DNA of 12,594 nt from an uncultured Collinsella sp. (lineage in GTDB: Bacteria; Actinomycetota; Coriobacteriia; Coriobacteriales; Coriobacteriaceae). Numbering within the stretch: the stretch's first letter is position 1; each line of letters starts with the position of its first letter. Below the pieces are notes generated by a model. The model saw only the letters and a list, made by a program, of their open reading frames with translations, searched no databases and was not told the origin of the DNA. Location: assembly GCA_934654605.1 (NCBI GenBank), contig CAKUGH010000049.1:1-12594 (forward strand), read 5' to 3'. Positions 1-6,264 of the stretch are shown here, piece by piece. A program made the translations under genes and the position numbers.

Positions 1-56
1 ACACGCGGATGCAGGGGCGTTAAGAACAGGCTTCTCGCTCGCAGCTAGGCGCAGTC

Positions 57-192
57 GCAAAAGTACAGGTTTTTGTATCTTTCGACGCTGCTCATTATAC
101 GAGCAAAATGCTCGCGTTTTCCCAGATTGCACAAAATGCGCCGCGAATGGGTGCATCTCCATACGCCTCTACAAAAACCTGTACCTTTTTGC
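57..192. repeat. Inverted-repeat-bounded intergenic element, unassigned
   Basis: The left arm (57-77) and right arm (170-192) are reverse complements over 21-23 nt, differing only by two extra bases in the right arm. Each arm contains the word ACAGGTTTTTGTA or its complement. The 92 nt between them hold short self-complementary words: TGCTC at 89-93, GAGCA at 101-105 and TGCTC again at 109-113, which could form two mutually exclusive small hairpins. No convincing reading frame was found inside. It looks like a MITE-like or other repeated palindromic element, but copy number cannot be judged from one window. Confidence 0.55.
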
Positions 193-199
193 ACAACAA

Positions 200-225
200 A
201 AAAGCCGCTCTAACCAGCGGCTTTT
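200..225 (-). terminator. Second intrinsic terminator downstream of thrS
   Basis: A perfect 10-bp stem (200-209 with 216-225) encloses a 6-nt loop. Read on the minus strand it ends in a run of six T followed by GTTG. It sits about 15 bp beyond the first thrS terminator, as a tandem backup. On the plus strand it is followed by TTTTCTTCT, so it may also stop transcription from the left. Confidence 0.8.
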
Positions 226-239
226 CTTCTATAGACAAC

Positions 240-274
240 AAAAAAGGCGACCGCCCGCGAGGACGATCGCCTTT
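240..274 (-). terminator. Intrinsic terminator of thrS
   Basis: The arms AAAGGCGA (243-250) and TCGCCTTT (267-274) form a stem with a GC-rich loop. On the minus strand the stem is followed by six T and GTTG. It lies 22 bp after the thrS stop codon, so it is the primary thrS terminator. Confidence 0.85.
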
Positions 275-296
275 GTTAATTCTTGTGTTGTTTGTG

Positions 297-2060
297 CTAG
301 GCGCGAGTCTTAATCTCCTGCAGCACCTTGGCCACAAACTCGTCAACGCTCATCTGCACGGTCTCGTTGGAGCGATCGCGGACGGAGATGTTGCCGGCCT
401 CGACCTCCTTCTCGCCCAGGATGAGCATGTAGGGCACGCGGTCCATGCTGCGAGCCTCGCGGATCTTGTAGCCGATCTTCTCGTCGCGGTCGTCGCAGAC
501 CACGCGAATGCCAGCCTCCTCCAGCTTAGCGCACACCTCGTGGGCGTAGTCGCGGCTCTTCTCGGAAACCGGAAGCGCCTTGACCTGCACGGGGGCCAGC
601 CAGGTGGGGAACTTGCCCGCAAAGTGCTCGATCAGAATGCCGATGAAGCGCTCGATGGAGCCAAAGCACACGCGATGCAGCATGATGGGGCGCTTCTTGG
701 TGCCGTCGGCGTCCACGTACTCCAGATCAAAGTTGAGCGGCATCTGGAAGTCGAGCTGAACGGTACCGCACTGCCAGGTACGGCCGAGCGAGTCCTCCAG
801 GTGGAAATCGATCTTGGGGCCGTAGAAGGCGCCGTCTCCCTCGTTGACCTCGTAGTCCATATGCAGCTGCTCCAGAGCGGTGCGCAGGCCCTCCTCGGCG
901 CGAGCCCAATCCTCGTCCGAACCCATGGAGTCCTCGGGGCGGGTGGAAAGCTCAACGTGGTACTTAAAGCCAAACTTCTGGTACACGGAGTCGATCAGGT
1001 TGACCACGCCCACGATCTCGTCGGTCAGCTGGTCGGGACGCACAAACAGGTGGGCGTCGTCCTGGTTAAAGCAGCGCACGCGGAACAGGCCGTGCAGGGC
1101 GCCGCGCAGCTCGTGGCGGTGCACCAGGCCAATTTCGCCGGCGCGGATGGGCAGCTCGCGATAGGAGTGCGGCTTGGAGGCGTACACCAGCACGCCGCCC
1201 GGGCAGTTCATGGGCTTAATGCAGTACTCTTCGTCGTCGATGACGGTGGAGTACATGTTGTCCTTGTAGTGGTCCCAGTGGCCCGAGGTCTTCCACAGCT
1301 GCTTGTTCATGATGAGCGGCGTGGAGATCTCCACGTAGCCGGCCTTGTGGTGAATCTCGCGCCAGTAGTCCAGCAGCGTGTTCTTAAGGACCATACCGTT
1401 GGGCAGGAAGAACGGGAAGCCGGGGGCCTCGTCGCGCATCATAAAGAGGTCCATCTCGCGGCCGATCTTGCGGTGGTCGCGCTTCTTGGCCTCCTCCAGC
1501 ATGTGCATGTGCTCGTCGAGCTCTTCCTTGGTGGCAAAGGCGACGCCGTTGATGCGGGTGAGCATCTTGTTGTCCTTGTCGCCCTTCCAGTAGGCGCCCG
1601 AGACGCCGGTGAGCTTAAAGGCCTTGAGGGCCTTGGTGTAGCAGATGTGGGGGCCGACGCACATGTCGATGTAGTCGCCCTGCTGGTAGAAGGTAATGCG
1701 GGCGTCGTCGTCCAGGTCGCCGATGTGCTCGACCTTGTACTTCTCACCGCGCTCCTCCATAAGGGCGATGGCCTCGGCACGGGGCTTCTCGTACACGGAG
1801 AACTTGAGGTTCTCCTTGACGATCTTTCTCATCTCGGCCTCGATCGCGGGGAAGTCGTCCTCGCTGATCTTGACGCCCTCGGGCAGGTCGACGTCGTAGT
1901 AGAAGCCGTTGTCGGTCGCGGGGCCGTAGGCAAAGTCGGCCTGGGGGTACAGGCGCTTGATGGCCTGCGCCATGATGTGCGCGGCGGAGTGGCGGATGAC
2001 GTGCGTGACCTCGTCCTGCGGGAGCTCGGCCACCGAACCGTCATTGTAGAGTGCCTTCAT
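297..2060 (-). CDS. thrS: Threonine--tRNA ligase lacking the TGS domain
   Basis: Class II aminoacyl-tRNA synthetase that charges tRNA(Thr) in the cytoplasm, 587 residues. The N-terminal editing domain opens almost at once with HSAAH (H24, H28) and its third conserved residue C134 (MCVGPH). The catalytic core carries zinc ligands C286 (MNCPGG) and H337 (DDAHLF), plus a third His expected in LHRVCFGS. Motif 2 lies around 306-340, and a C-terminal HGTP anticodon-binding domain follows from about residue 485. Compared with the E. coli enzyme (642 aa; H73, H77, C182) the numbering is shifted by about 49, so the N-terminal TGS domain is absent. An in-frame TAA at 2118-2120 rules out a longer start. 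GAGGAG lies 11 nt before the ATG. The family call is certain; the effect of the missing domain is unknown. Confidence 0.97.
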   Translation of the reverse strand: MKALYNDGSVAELPQDEVTHVIRHSAAHIMAQAIKRLYPQADFAYGPATDNGFYYDVDLPEGVKISEDDFPAIEAEMRKIVKENLKFSVYEKPRAEAIALMEERGEKYKVEHIGDLDDDARITFYQQGDYIDMCVGPHICYTKALKAFKLTGVSGAYWKGDKDNKMLTRINGVAFATKEELDEHMHMLEEAKKRDHRKIGREMDLFMMRDEAPGFPFFLPNGMVLKNTLLDYWREIHHKAGYVEISTPLIMNKQLWKTSGHWDHYKDNMYSTVIDDEEYCIKPMNCPGGVLVYASKPHSYRELPIRAGEIGLVHRHELRGALHGLFRVRCFNQDDAHLFVRPDQLTDEIVGVVNLIDSVYQKFGFKYHVELSTRPEDSMGSDEDWARAEEGLRTALEQLHMDYEVNEGDGAFYGPKIDFHLEDSLGRTWQCGTVQLDFQMPLNFDLEYVDADGTKKRPIMLHRVCFGSIERFIGILIEHFAGKFPTWLAPVQVKALPVSEKSRDYAHEVCAKLEEAGIRVVCDDRDEKIGYKIREARSMDRVPYMLILGEKEVEAGNISVRDRSNETVQMSVDEFVAKVLQEIKTRA

Positions 2061-2086
2061 GGGTATGTTTTCTCCTCTCGGATGCC

Positions 2087-2130
2087 TGATGCAAGTGCGT
2101 GCGATGCGTTCAGCGTTTTAACTTGCATCA
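2087..2130. promoter_or_regulatory. Inverted repeat overlapping the thrS promoter start region
   Basis: TGATGCAAGT (2087-2096) and ACTTGCATCA (2121-2130) are perfect 10-nt reverse complements separated by 24 nt. The distal arm touches the last base of the proposed -10 box and covers the expected transcription start, so the pair is better placed as a DNA operator than as an RNA hairpin. No regulator can be named from the sequence. Confidence 0.45.
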
Positions 2131-2157
2131 TTATAGGCAGGTTGCCTTGGTATACAA
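2130..2157 (-). promoter_or_regulatory. Predicted sigma-70-type promoter of thrS
   Basis: On the minus strand, TTGTAT (2157-2152) is followed after 16 bp by a perfect TATAAT (2135-2130). The start site would be near 2123, giving a leader of roughly 63 nt before the thrS ATG. That is too short for a T-box. The -35 box directly abuts the hairpin that ends the neighbouring gene. Confidence 0.7.
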
Positions 2158-2158
2158 G

Positions 2159-2189
2159 CGCCCGCCGCACCTTAATGGCACGGCGGGCG
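2159..2189 (-). terminator. Strong GC hairpin between the zinc-ribbon gene and thrS
   Basis: Perfect 9-bp stem CGCCCGCCG (2159-2167) with CGGCGGGCG (2181-2189) and a 13-nt loop. On the minus strand the tail is only CTTGTAT, so the U-tract is weak; on the plus strand ATTTTCTAC follows. Its place 135 bp downstream of the minus-strand zinc-ribbon gene suggests a terminator that insulates thrS, but strand and efficiency are uncertain. Confidence 0.5.
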
Positions 2190-2324
2190 ATTTTCTACGC
2201 ATGCTTCATCGTGTGGGGGCGGAACTGCGGGGCGCGCGTGCGGGATGCGCGGTGCCCATGGCGTGGGGCGGTTGCGCTTGGTGCGCGGTGCCCGTGGCTT
2301 GCGGCCGGCCCGGCGATGGATGCG

Positions 2325-2756
2325 TTACTGGATGCGAGTTCGGCAGTAGGGGCAGACCTTCCAGTGCGCATCGAGCGGACGATGGCAGCTGGGGCACACG
2401 TTGCGAACCTGGGTGTCGCACACCGGGCACACGACAAAGTCCTTCTCGATGGGCGCGCCGCACTGCGGGCAGGTGCCGTACTGGGCAAGCTGGCGCTCGC
2501 GCAGGGCCATGTCCAGCTCTTGCTCCTCGCGGTCGGCCGCGTAGGAGTGCGGGCGCAGGACCAGGTAGGCGATGAGGCCCACAAACGGGATGAGGGCGAT
2601 GATGCCCCATGCCACGTAGGCGCTGGCGCCGCGGCGACGGGCGTCGATGAACACATAGACGACCGACAGCACGTACAGGGCGATGATAAAGCCCACGAAG
2701 GCATAGATGACGCCCATAAGCTGCGGCGACATAAGCTCGTTGATGTATTTGGACAT
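2325..2756 (-). CDS. Two-helix membrane protein with double zinc ribbon
   Basis: A 143-residue protein. Residues about 13-37 and 47-67 are hydrophobic membrane segments; the stretch FIDARRRG...WGIIALIPFVGLIAYLVLRP resembles the small PLDc_N (phospholipase D-nuclease N-terminal) membrane module. A charged linker (72-90) follows. Then come four CxxC knuckles, C96/C99, C110/C113, C121/C124 and C135/C138, which fit two consecutive zinc ribbons on the same side of the membrane. AAAGG lies 10 nt before the ATG. It is read in the same direction as thrS, but the 264-bp gap, hairpin and thrS promoter indicate a separate transcript. Function is unknown; such proteins are often annotated as zinc-ribbon domain-containing. 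The reading frame is well supported, the biological role is not. Confidence 0.88.
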   Translation of the reverse strand: MSKYINELMSPQLMGVIYAFVGFIIALYVLSVVYVFIDARRRGASAYVAWGIIALIPFVGLIAYLVLRPHSYAADREEQELDMALRERQLAQYGTCPQCGAPIEKDFVVCPVCDTQVRNVCPSCHRPLDAHWKVCPYCRTRIQ

Positions 2757-2857
2757 TGAGGTGTACCTTTCGGAATAATTACAGTCCGCCCTAGTTTACC
2801 ACGGGGTTTATTTATATGGGACCACGGCAGGGTACGGGGTCGGCGCGGACACAAACA

Positions 2858-3233
2858 TCTCAATCTGTAACAGGTGGGAGCGGAATCCGGGTCTAGGTGT
2901 TACAGATCAAGAAAAAGGAAAACGTCCAGGCCGAAGATCTCAATCTGTAACAACAACTCGTCAAAAATGGGTCTACCTGTTACAGATTTAGACATTCCAA
3001 ATCGACTGATAGGTTCATCTAAATCTGTAACATCTAGACCCCAATACAGTCCCTAGGTGTTACAGATCAAGACAAAGGATTCCCTCCCCGACTTCAATCT
3101 CAATCTGTAACAGTTAGGACTGTAATTCCCTTCTAGCTGTTACAGATCGAGACAAACGTCGGACCCGCTTGGCAAACGTCTCAATCTGTAACATCTAGGA
3201 ACCAAATCCTCTGCTTACTGTTACAGATCGAGA
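2858..3233. repeat. Array of ten alternating-orientation 15-nt motifs with 25-nt intervals
   Basis: A 15-nt motif, TCTCAATCTGTAACA or its reverse complement TGTTACAGATYRAGA, starts at 2858, 2898, 2938, 2978, 3018, 3058, 3098, 3138, 3179 and 3219, alternating forward and reverse each time. The 10-nt core ATCTGTAACA/TGTTACAGAT is identical in all ten copies. The nine intervals are 25 nt (one, 3153-3178, is 26 nt) and differ from one another, apart from partial TCTAG-like words beside some cores. The array therefore equals five 45-bp inverted-repeat units on an 80-bp period. It lies in the divergent gap between the zinc-ribbon gene and the FAD operon. I do not recognise the family; it lacks the long direct repeats of a CRISPR. 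Confidence 0.9.
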
Positions 3234-3253
3234 TAAAACTCCGACATCGAAGG

Positions 3254-3300
3254 CGGCAGACGAGGTTGTTGGCCCCACTGGGGTCTCCCCTCGCCTGCCG
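3254..3300. other. Stem-loop upstream of the FAD operon
   Basis: CGGCAGACGAGG (3254-3265) pairs with CCTCGCCTGCCG (3289-3300) at 11 of 12 positions. Inside the loop, CCCC (3273-3276) and GGGG (3280-3283) can form an inner hairpin. No T-run follows on either strand, so it is not a plain terminator. It could be a leader structure or the end of the neighbouring repeat region. Confidence 0.45.
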
Positions 3301-3372
3301 TTGGCGGGTGTTGCGGGACTGTTCGCCGCATTGCCGCCGCACTGGGGGTGTGCAGACCGTAGGATAGTCTTA

Positions 3373-3387
3373 TTGACAGCCTGTCAA
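3373..3387. promoter_or_regulatory. Perfect palindrome, candidate operator of the FAD operon
   Basis: TTGACAG-C-CTGTCAA is a perfect 7+1+7 palindrome located 17 bp before the GTG start of the first operon gene and 7 bp before its Shine-Dalgarno sequence. Its size and symmetry suit a dimeric repressor site. It contains a consensus TTGACA, but no -10 lies at the right distance downstream on the plus strand. The regulator family cannot be told. Confidence 0.5.
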
Positions 3388-3404
3388 CTCTTCTGGGAGG
3401 CACT

Positions 3405-4892
3405 GTGACAGAAACGTTTGATATCGCGATTGTGGGCGCGGGCATCACGGGATGCGCCATCGCGCGGCAGCTCGCGCGCTATGACCTGTCCATTTGCGTG
3501 GTCGAAGCGGCTAACGACATCGCCCTGGGCGCATCGAAGGCCAACGGCGGCCTGGTGCACGCCGGCTACGATCCGGCACCGGGCACCGTAAAGGCACAGG
3601 TCAACGCCCGCGGTTGCGAGCTGTATGGTACTTGGGCTCAGGAGCTGGGCTTTTTGTTTTGCCGCACCGGATCGATGGTGCTGGGGTTTAACGACGAAGA
3701 CCGCGCACACCTGGAGAAGCTGCACCAGAATGGCCTGGCCAACGGCGTACCCGAGCTGTCGATTATCGGCCCCGAGCGCATCCACGAACTGGAACCGCGT
3801 GCGAGCGCCAAGGCGACGTGCGCGCTGTGGTGCCCCTCGACTGGCTTTGTCGATCCCTTTGAGGTCGCCATTGCCGCGCTGGAGAACGCCGTGGCCAACG
3901 GGGTGACGTTTATGCGGTCCGCGCCGGTGGAGGCAATTTATGTTGCCGGCTCGGATGATGGAGCCGCGCGCTTTACGCTGGTGACGCCTGCCGGCGATGT
4001 GCGCTGCCGCTATCTGATCAACGCCGCGGGCAACGGTGCCGCGGACATCTCGCATATGGCCGGCGCCGAGGAGTTCCAGATGGTCTGGCGCCAGGGCAAC
4101 ATCGTAGTGCTGGACAAGGAGCCGCGTGCGCTCATGCCGCTCTACCCCGTTCCGACGCCAGTGTCCAAGGGCGTTATCGTCACGGGCACCGTGCACGGCA
4201 ACACCGTGATCACTGCGACAGCTGCCGTGCGTGAGCCCGGCGACACACAGACTTATGCGAGCGATGTGAACGCGCTGCTGACGGGAGCGCGCAAGCTGGT
4301 TCCCGATCTGGACACGCGCCGCGTGGTACGCGCATTTGCCGGCGGTCGCCCGGTCATTCAGGGGACCAACGACTTCTTTATTGGGCAGTCGGCCGTGGTG
4401 CCGGGGCTGTTTCAGGCGGCTGGCATTCAGTCGCCAGGCGTGGCGAGCGCACCGGCCATCGCCGAGCGCATGGAGCACGTGATGCGCGAGGCGGGCGTTG
4501 CTTTGCGCGAGCGAGCCGATTGGAATCCGATTCGCCGCGCGCCGGACGACTTTGACCGCGCGCCGCTTGCGCGCAAAGAAGAACTGATTGATTCTGACCC
4601 TGCGTGGGGGCAGATCGTCTGCCGCTGCGAGACGGTGCCCGAGGCCGAGATCGTGGCCGCGATCCGACGCCGTCCCGGCGCGGTTTCGGTCGAAGGCGTC
4701 AAGCGCCGCTGCCGTGCCGGCATGGGTCGGTGCCAGAGCGGTTTTTGCCAGAGTCGCGTGGTGGCGATTCTGACACGCGAGCTGGGCTGCGACCCCAGCG
4801 AAGTGCTGTTGGAGGACGCTGGCTCATGGCTCGTTGAGGGACCTTTGAAGGGGGTGCGCCAGGATGACGGAGTTCAAATCGAACGCAATTGA
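3405..4892 (+). CDS. GlpA-like FAD-dependent oxidoreductase with C-terminal Cys-rich Fe-S domain
   Basis: A 495-residue protein of the DAO/GlpA-LhgO type, which oxidises glycerol 3-phosphate or related 2-hydroxy compounds and passes electrons to a partner. The FAD-binding GAGITG is at residues 11-16, and the substrate-side motif KANGGLVHAGYD is near 45-56. The C-terminal BFD-like domain has C406-x-C408, C436, C443 and C448 (CRAGMGRCQSGFC), suited to a [2Fe-2S] cluster. The start is GTG with GGGAGG only 4 nt upstream. The last 29 bp overlap the next gene, indicating translational coupling. In firmicute-type clusters this gene sits with the same two partners, often beside glycerol kinase; none is visible here, so the substrate is unproven. 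An anaerobic glycerol-3-phosphate dehydrogenase role is the best guess. Confidence 0.9.
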   Translation: MTETFDIAIVGAGITGCAIARQLARYDLSICVVEAANDIALGASKANGGLVHAGYDPAPGTVKAQVNARGCELYGTWAQELGFLFCRTGSMVLGFNDEDRAHLEKLHQNGLANGVPELSIIGPERIHELEPRASAKATCALWCPSTGFVDPFEVAIAALENAVANGVTFMRSAPVEAIYVAGSDDGAARFTLVTPAGDVRCRYLINAAGNGAADISHMAGAEEFQMVWRQGNIVVLDKEPRALMPLYPVPTPVSKGVIVTGTVHGNTVITATAAVREPGDTQTYASDVNALLTGARKLVPDLDTRRVVRAFAGGRPVIQGTNDFFIGQSAVVPGLFQAAGIQSPGVASAPAIAERMEHVMREAGVALRERADWNPIRRAPDDFDRAPLARKEELIDSDPAWGQIVCRCETVPEAEIVAAIRRRPGAVSVEGVKRRCRAGMGRCQSGFCQSRVVAILTRELGCDPSEVLLEDAGSWLVEGPLKGVRQDDGVQIERN

Positions 4893-6261
4893 TAGAGGCG
4901 CCGTTGAGGCCGTACCGACGCAGGCCTTCGACGTGATCGTTATCGGCGGCGGACCTGCCGGCATGGCGGCTGCACTTGCCGCGCACAAAGCCGGCGCGCG
5001 CGTGGCCATCGTAGAGCGCGAGCAGCATCTGGGCGGCATCCTGCGTCAGTGCATCCACCCGGGCTTTGGTCTTTCGCACTTTAAGCAGGAGCTCACCGGC
5101 CCCGAGTACGCACAGCGCTTTATCGACCAGGTCCGCGCGACCAACATTGTGCTGTTCATGGACAGCATGGTGCTTGGGATTGATTCGGACGAGTCCACGG
5201 AAGACGCCGCGGTCCACACTGTCACGCTCATGAGCCCCACCGGCATGCTGCAGCTCACCGGACGTGCGGTCGTCCTTGCCATGGGCTGCCGCGAGCGCAC
5301 CCGCAGCGAGATCAAGATTCCCGGCAGCCGCCCTGCCGGCGTGTTTACGGCCGGCTTGGCGCAGCGATACATCAATATCGAAAACCTCAAACCCGGCTCG
5401 CGCGCCGTCATTTTGGGCTCGGGTGACATCGGGCTCATCATGGCGCGCCGTTGCACGCTCGAGGGGATTTCGGTCGAGGGCGTGTACGAGCTCATGCCGT
5501 ACGCCAACGGCCTGCGCCGCAATGTGAAGAACTGCCTGAACGATTTTGGCATTCCGCTGCATCTGTCGACCACCGTCACGCGCGTGATCGGGCACGACCG
5601 CATGGAGGCCGTCGAGGTGAGTAAGGTCGATGAGCACCTGGCGCCCATTCCGGGGACCGAACGCGTTGTTCCGTGCGACACACTGCTGCTTTCGGTGGGC
5701 CTGATTCCCGAGAACGAGCTTTCGGTTGCCGCGGGCGTGGAGCTGGATCCCCGCACGCGCGGCGCCGTGGTGGACCAAAGTCTTCAGACGGGCGTGCCGG
5801 GCATCTTTGCCTGTGGCAACGTACTGCACGTGCACGACCTGGCTGATAACGTAACGAGTGAGTCCGAGCAAGCCGGCGCGGCTGCGGCGGCGTGGGCGCT
5901 GAGCTGTGGCGCTAGAACCGACGCGGGCGCGGCGGGCAACGCGTGCGGTGCCAGCGGCGCGGACGCGGCAGGCGCGGGTTGTAAGCTCACGGTCTCCCCT
6001 GCCGGCATTGCGGGCTACGCGCTGCCGGGACGCATTACGGCGGTGGCACTCACCAAACTCAACTTCCGCGTGCGCCGGCCGGTCGATGCCGCGCGCGTGC
6101 GAATCACGGCCAACGGCGAAGATCTGTTTGCGGGCAAGGTTCGCGCGTTTAAGCCGAGTGTCATGGAGAGCTTCCCGCTGCCTGCGAAGGTCATCCAGCG
6201 CGCACTCGACCTGGACGCGAGCGAAATTGTCCTGTCCGTCGACCCGGTTGAGGAGGCATAG
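4864..6261 (+). CDS. FAD/NAD(P)-binding pyridine nucleotide-disulphide-type oxidoreductase
   Basis: A 465-residue flavoprotein with two dinucleotide-binding folds: GGGPAG at residues 28-33 (FAD; acidic E51 ends the second strand) and GSGDIG at 185-190 (NAD(P)H). A conserved GGILRQCIHPGFG segment (57-69) carries C63, but there is no CxxxxC redox disulphide of the classical reductases. The expected FAD-closing motif GIFACGNVLHVHDLAD is present near residue 315. Residues about 349-373 form an Ala/Gly-rich low-complexity stretch before the C-terminal domain. The start overlaps the upstream gene by 29 bp, with GAAGGGGG 9 nt ahead. It probably passes electrons between NAD(P) and the GlpA-like subunit. 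The family is secure, the exact electron acceptor unknown. Confidence 0.9.
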   Translation: MTEFKSNAIDRGAVEAVPTQAFDVIVIGGGPAGMAAALAAHKAGARVAIVEREQHLGGILRQCIHPGFGLSHFKQELTGPEYAQRFIDQVRATNIVLFMDSMVLGIDSDESTEDAAVHTVTLMSPTGMLQLTGRAVVLAMGCRERTRSEIKIPGSRPAGVFTAGLAQRYINIENLKPGSRAVILGSGDIGLIMARRCTLEGISVEGVYELMPYANGLRRNVKNCLNDFGIPLHLSTTVTRVIGHDRMEAVEVSKVDEHLAPIPGTERVVPCDTLLLSVGLIPENELSVAAGVELDPRTRGAVVDQSLQTGVPGIFACGNVLHVHDLADNVTSESEQAGAAAAAWALSCGARTDAGAAGNACGASGADAAGAGCKLTVSPAGIAGYALPGRITAVALTKLNFRVRRPVDAARVRITANGEDLFAGKVRAFKPSVMESFPLPAKVIQRALDLDASEIVLSVDPVEEA

Positions 6262-6264
6262 CCC

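Noticed and set aside
1..56. Possible end of a gene entering from the left
   Set aside because: Short frames end at 23 and 48 on the plus strand, but 56 bp are too few to recognise any protein.
2061..2130. T-box leader in front of thrS
   Set aside because: The predicted leader is only about 63 nt, with no T-box sequence or terminator/antiterminator pair.
2245..2300. Direct repeat GCGCGGTGCCC around 2247 and 2283
   Set aside because: A short two-copy GC-rich word in a GC-rich spacer; likely chance or local slippage.
108..2759. An 883-codon open frame on the plus strand across thrS and the zinc-ribbon gene
   Set aside because: It is antisense to two clearly recognised minus-strand genes. The translation is Val/Leu/His/Gly-rich without domains, as expected from the opposite strand of GC-rich coding DNA.
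2858..3233. CRISPR array
   Set aside because: The repeats are only 15 nt, alternate in orientation, and the intervals are 25 nt; there are no direct repeats of 24-40 nt and no cas genes in the window.
3384..4478. A 364-codon minus-strand frame opposite the GlpA-like gene
   Set aside because: Antisense shadow of a gene with clear FAD and Fe-S motifs; no motif of its own.
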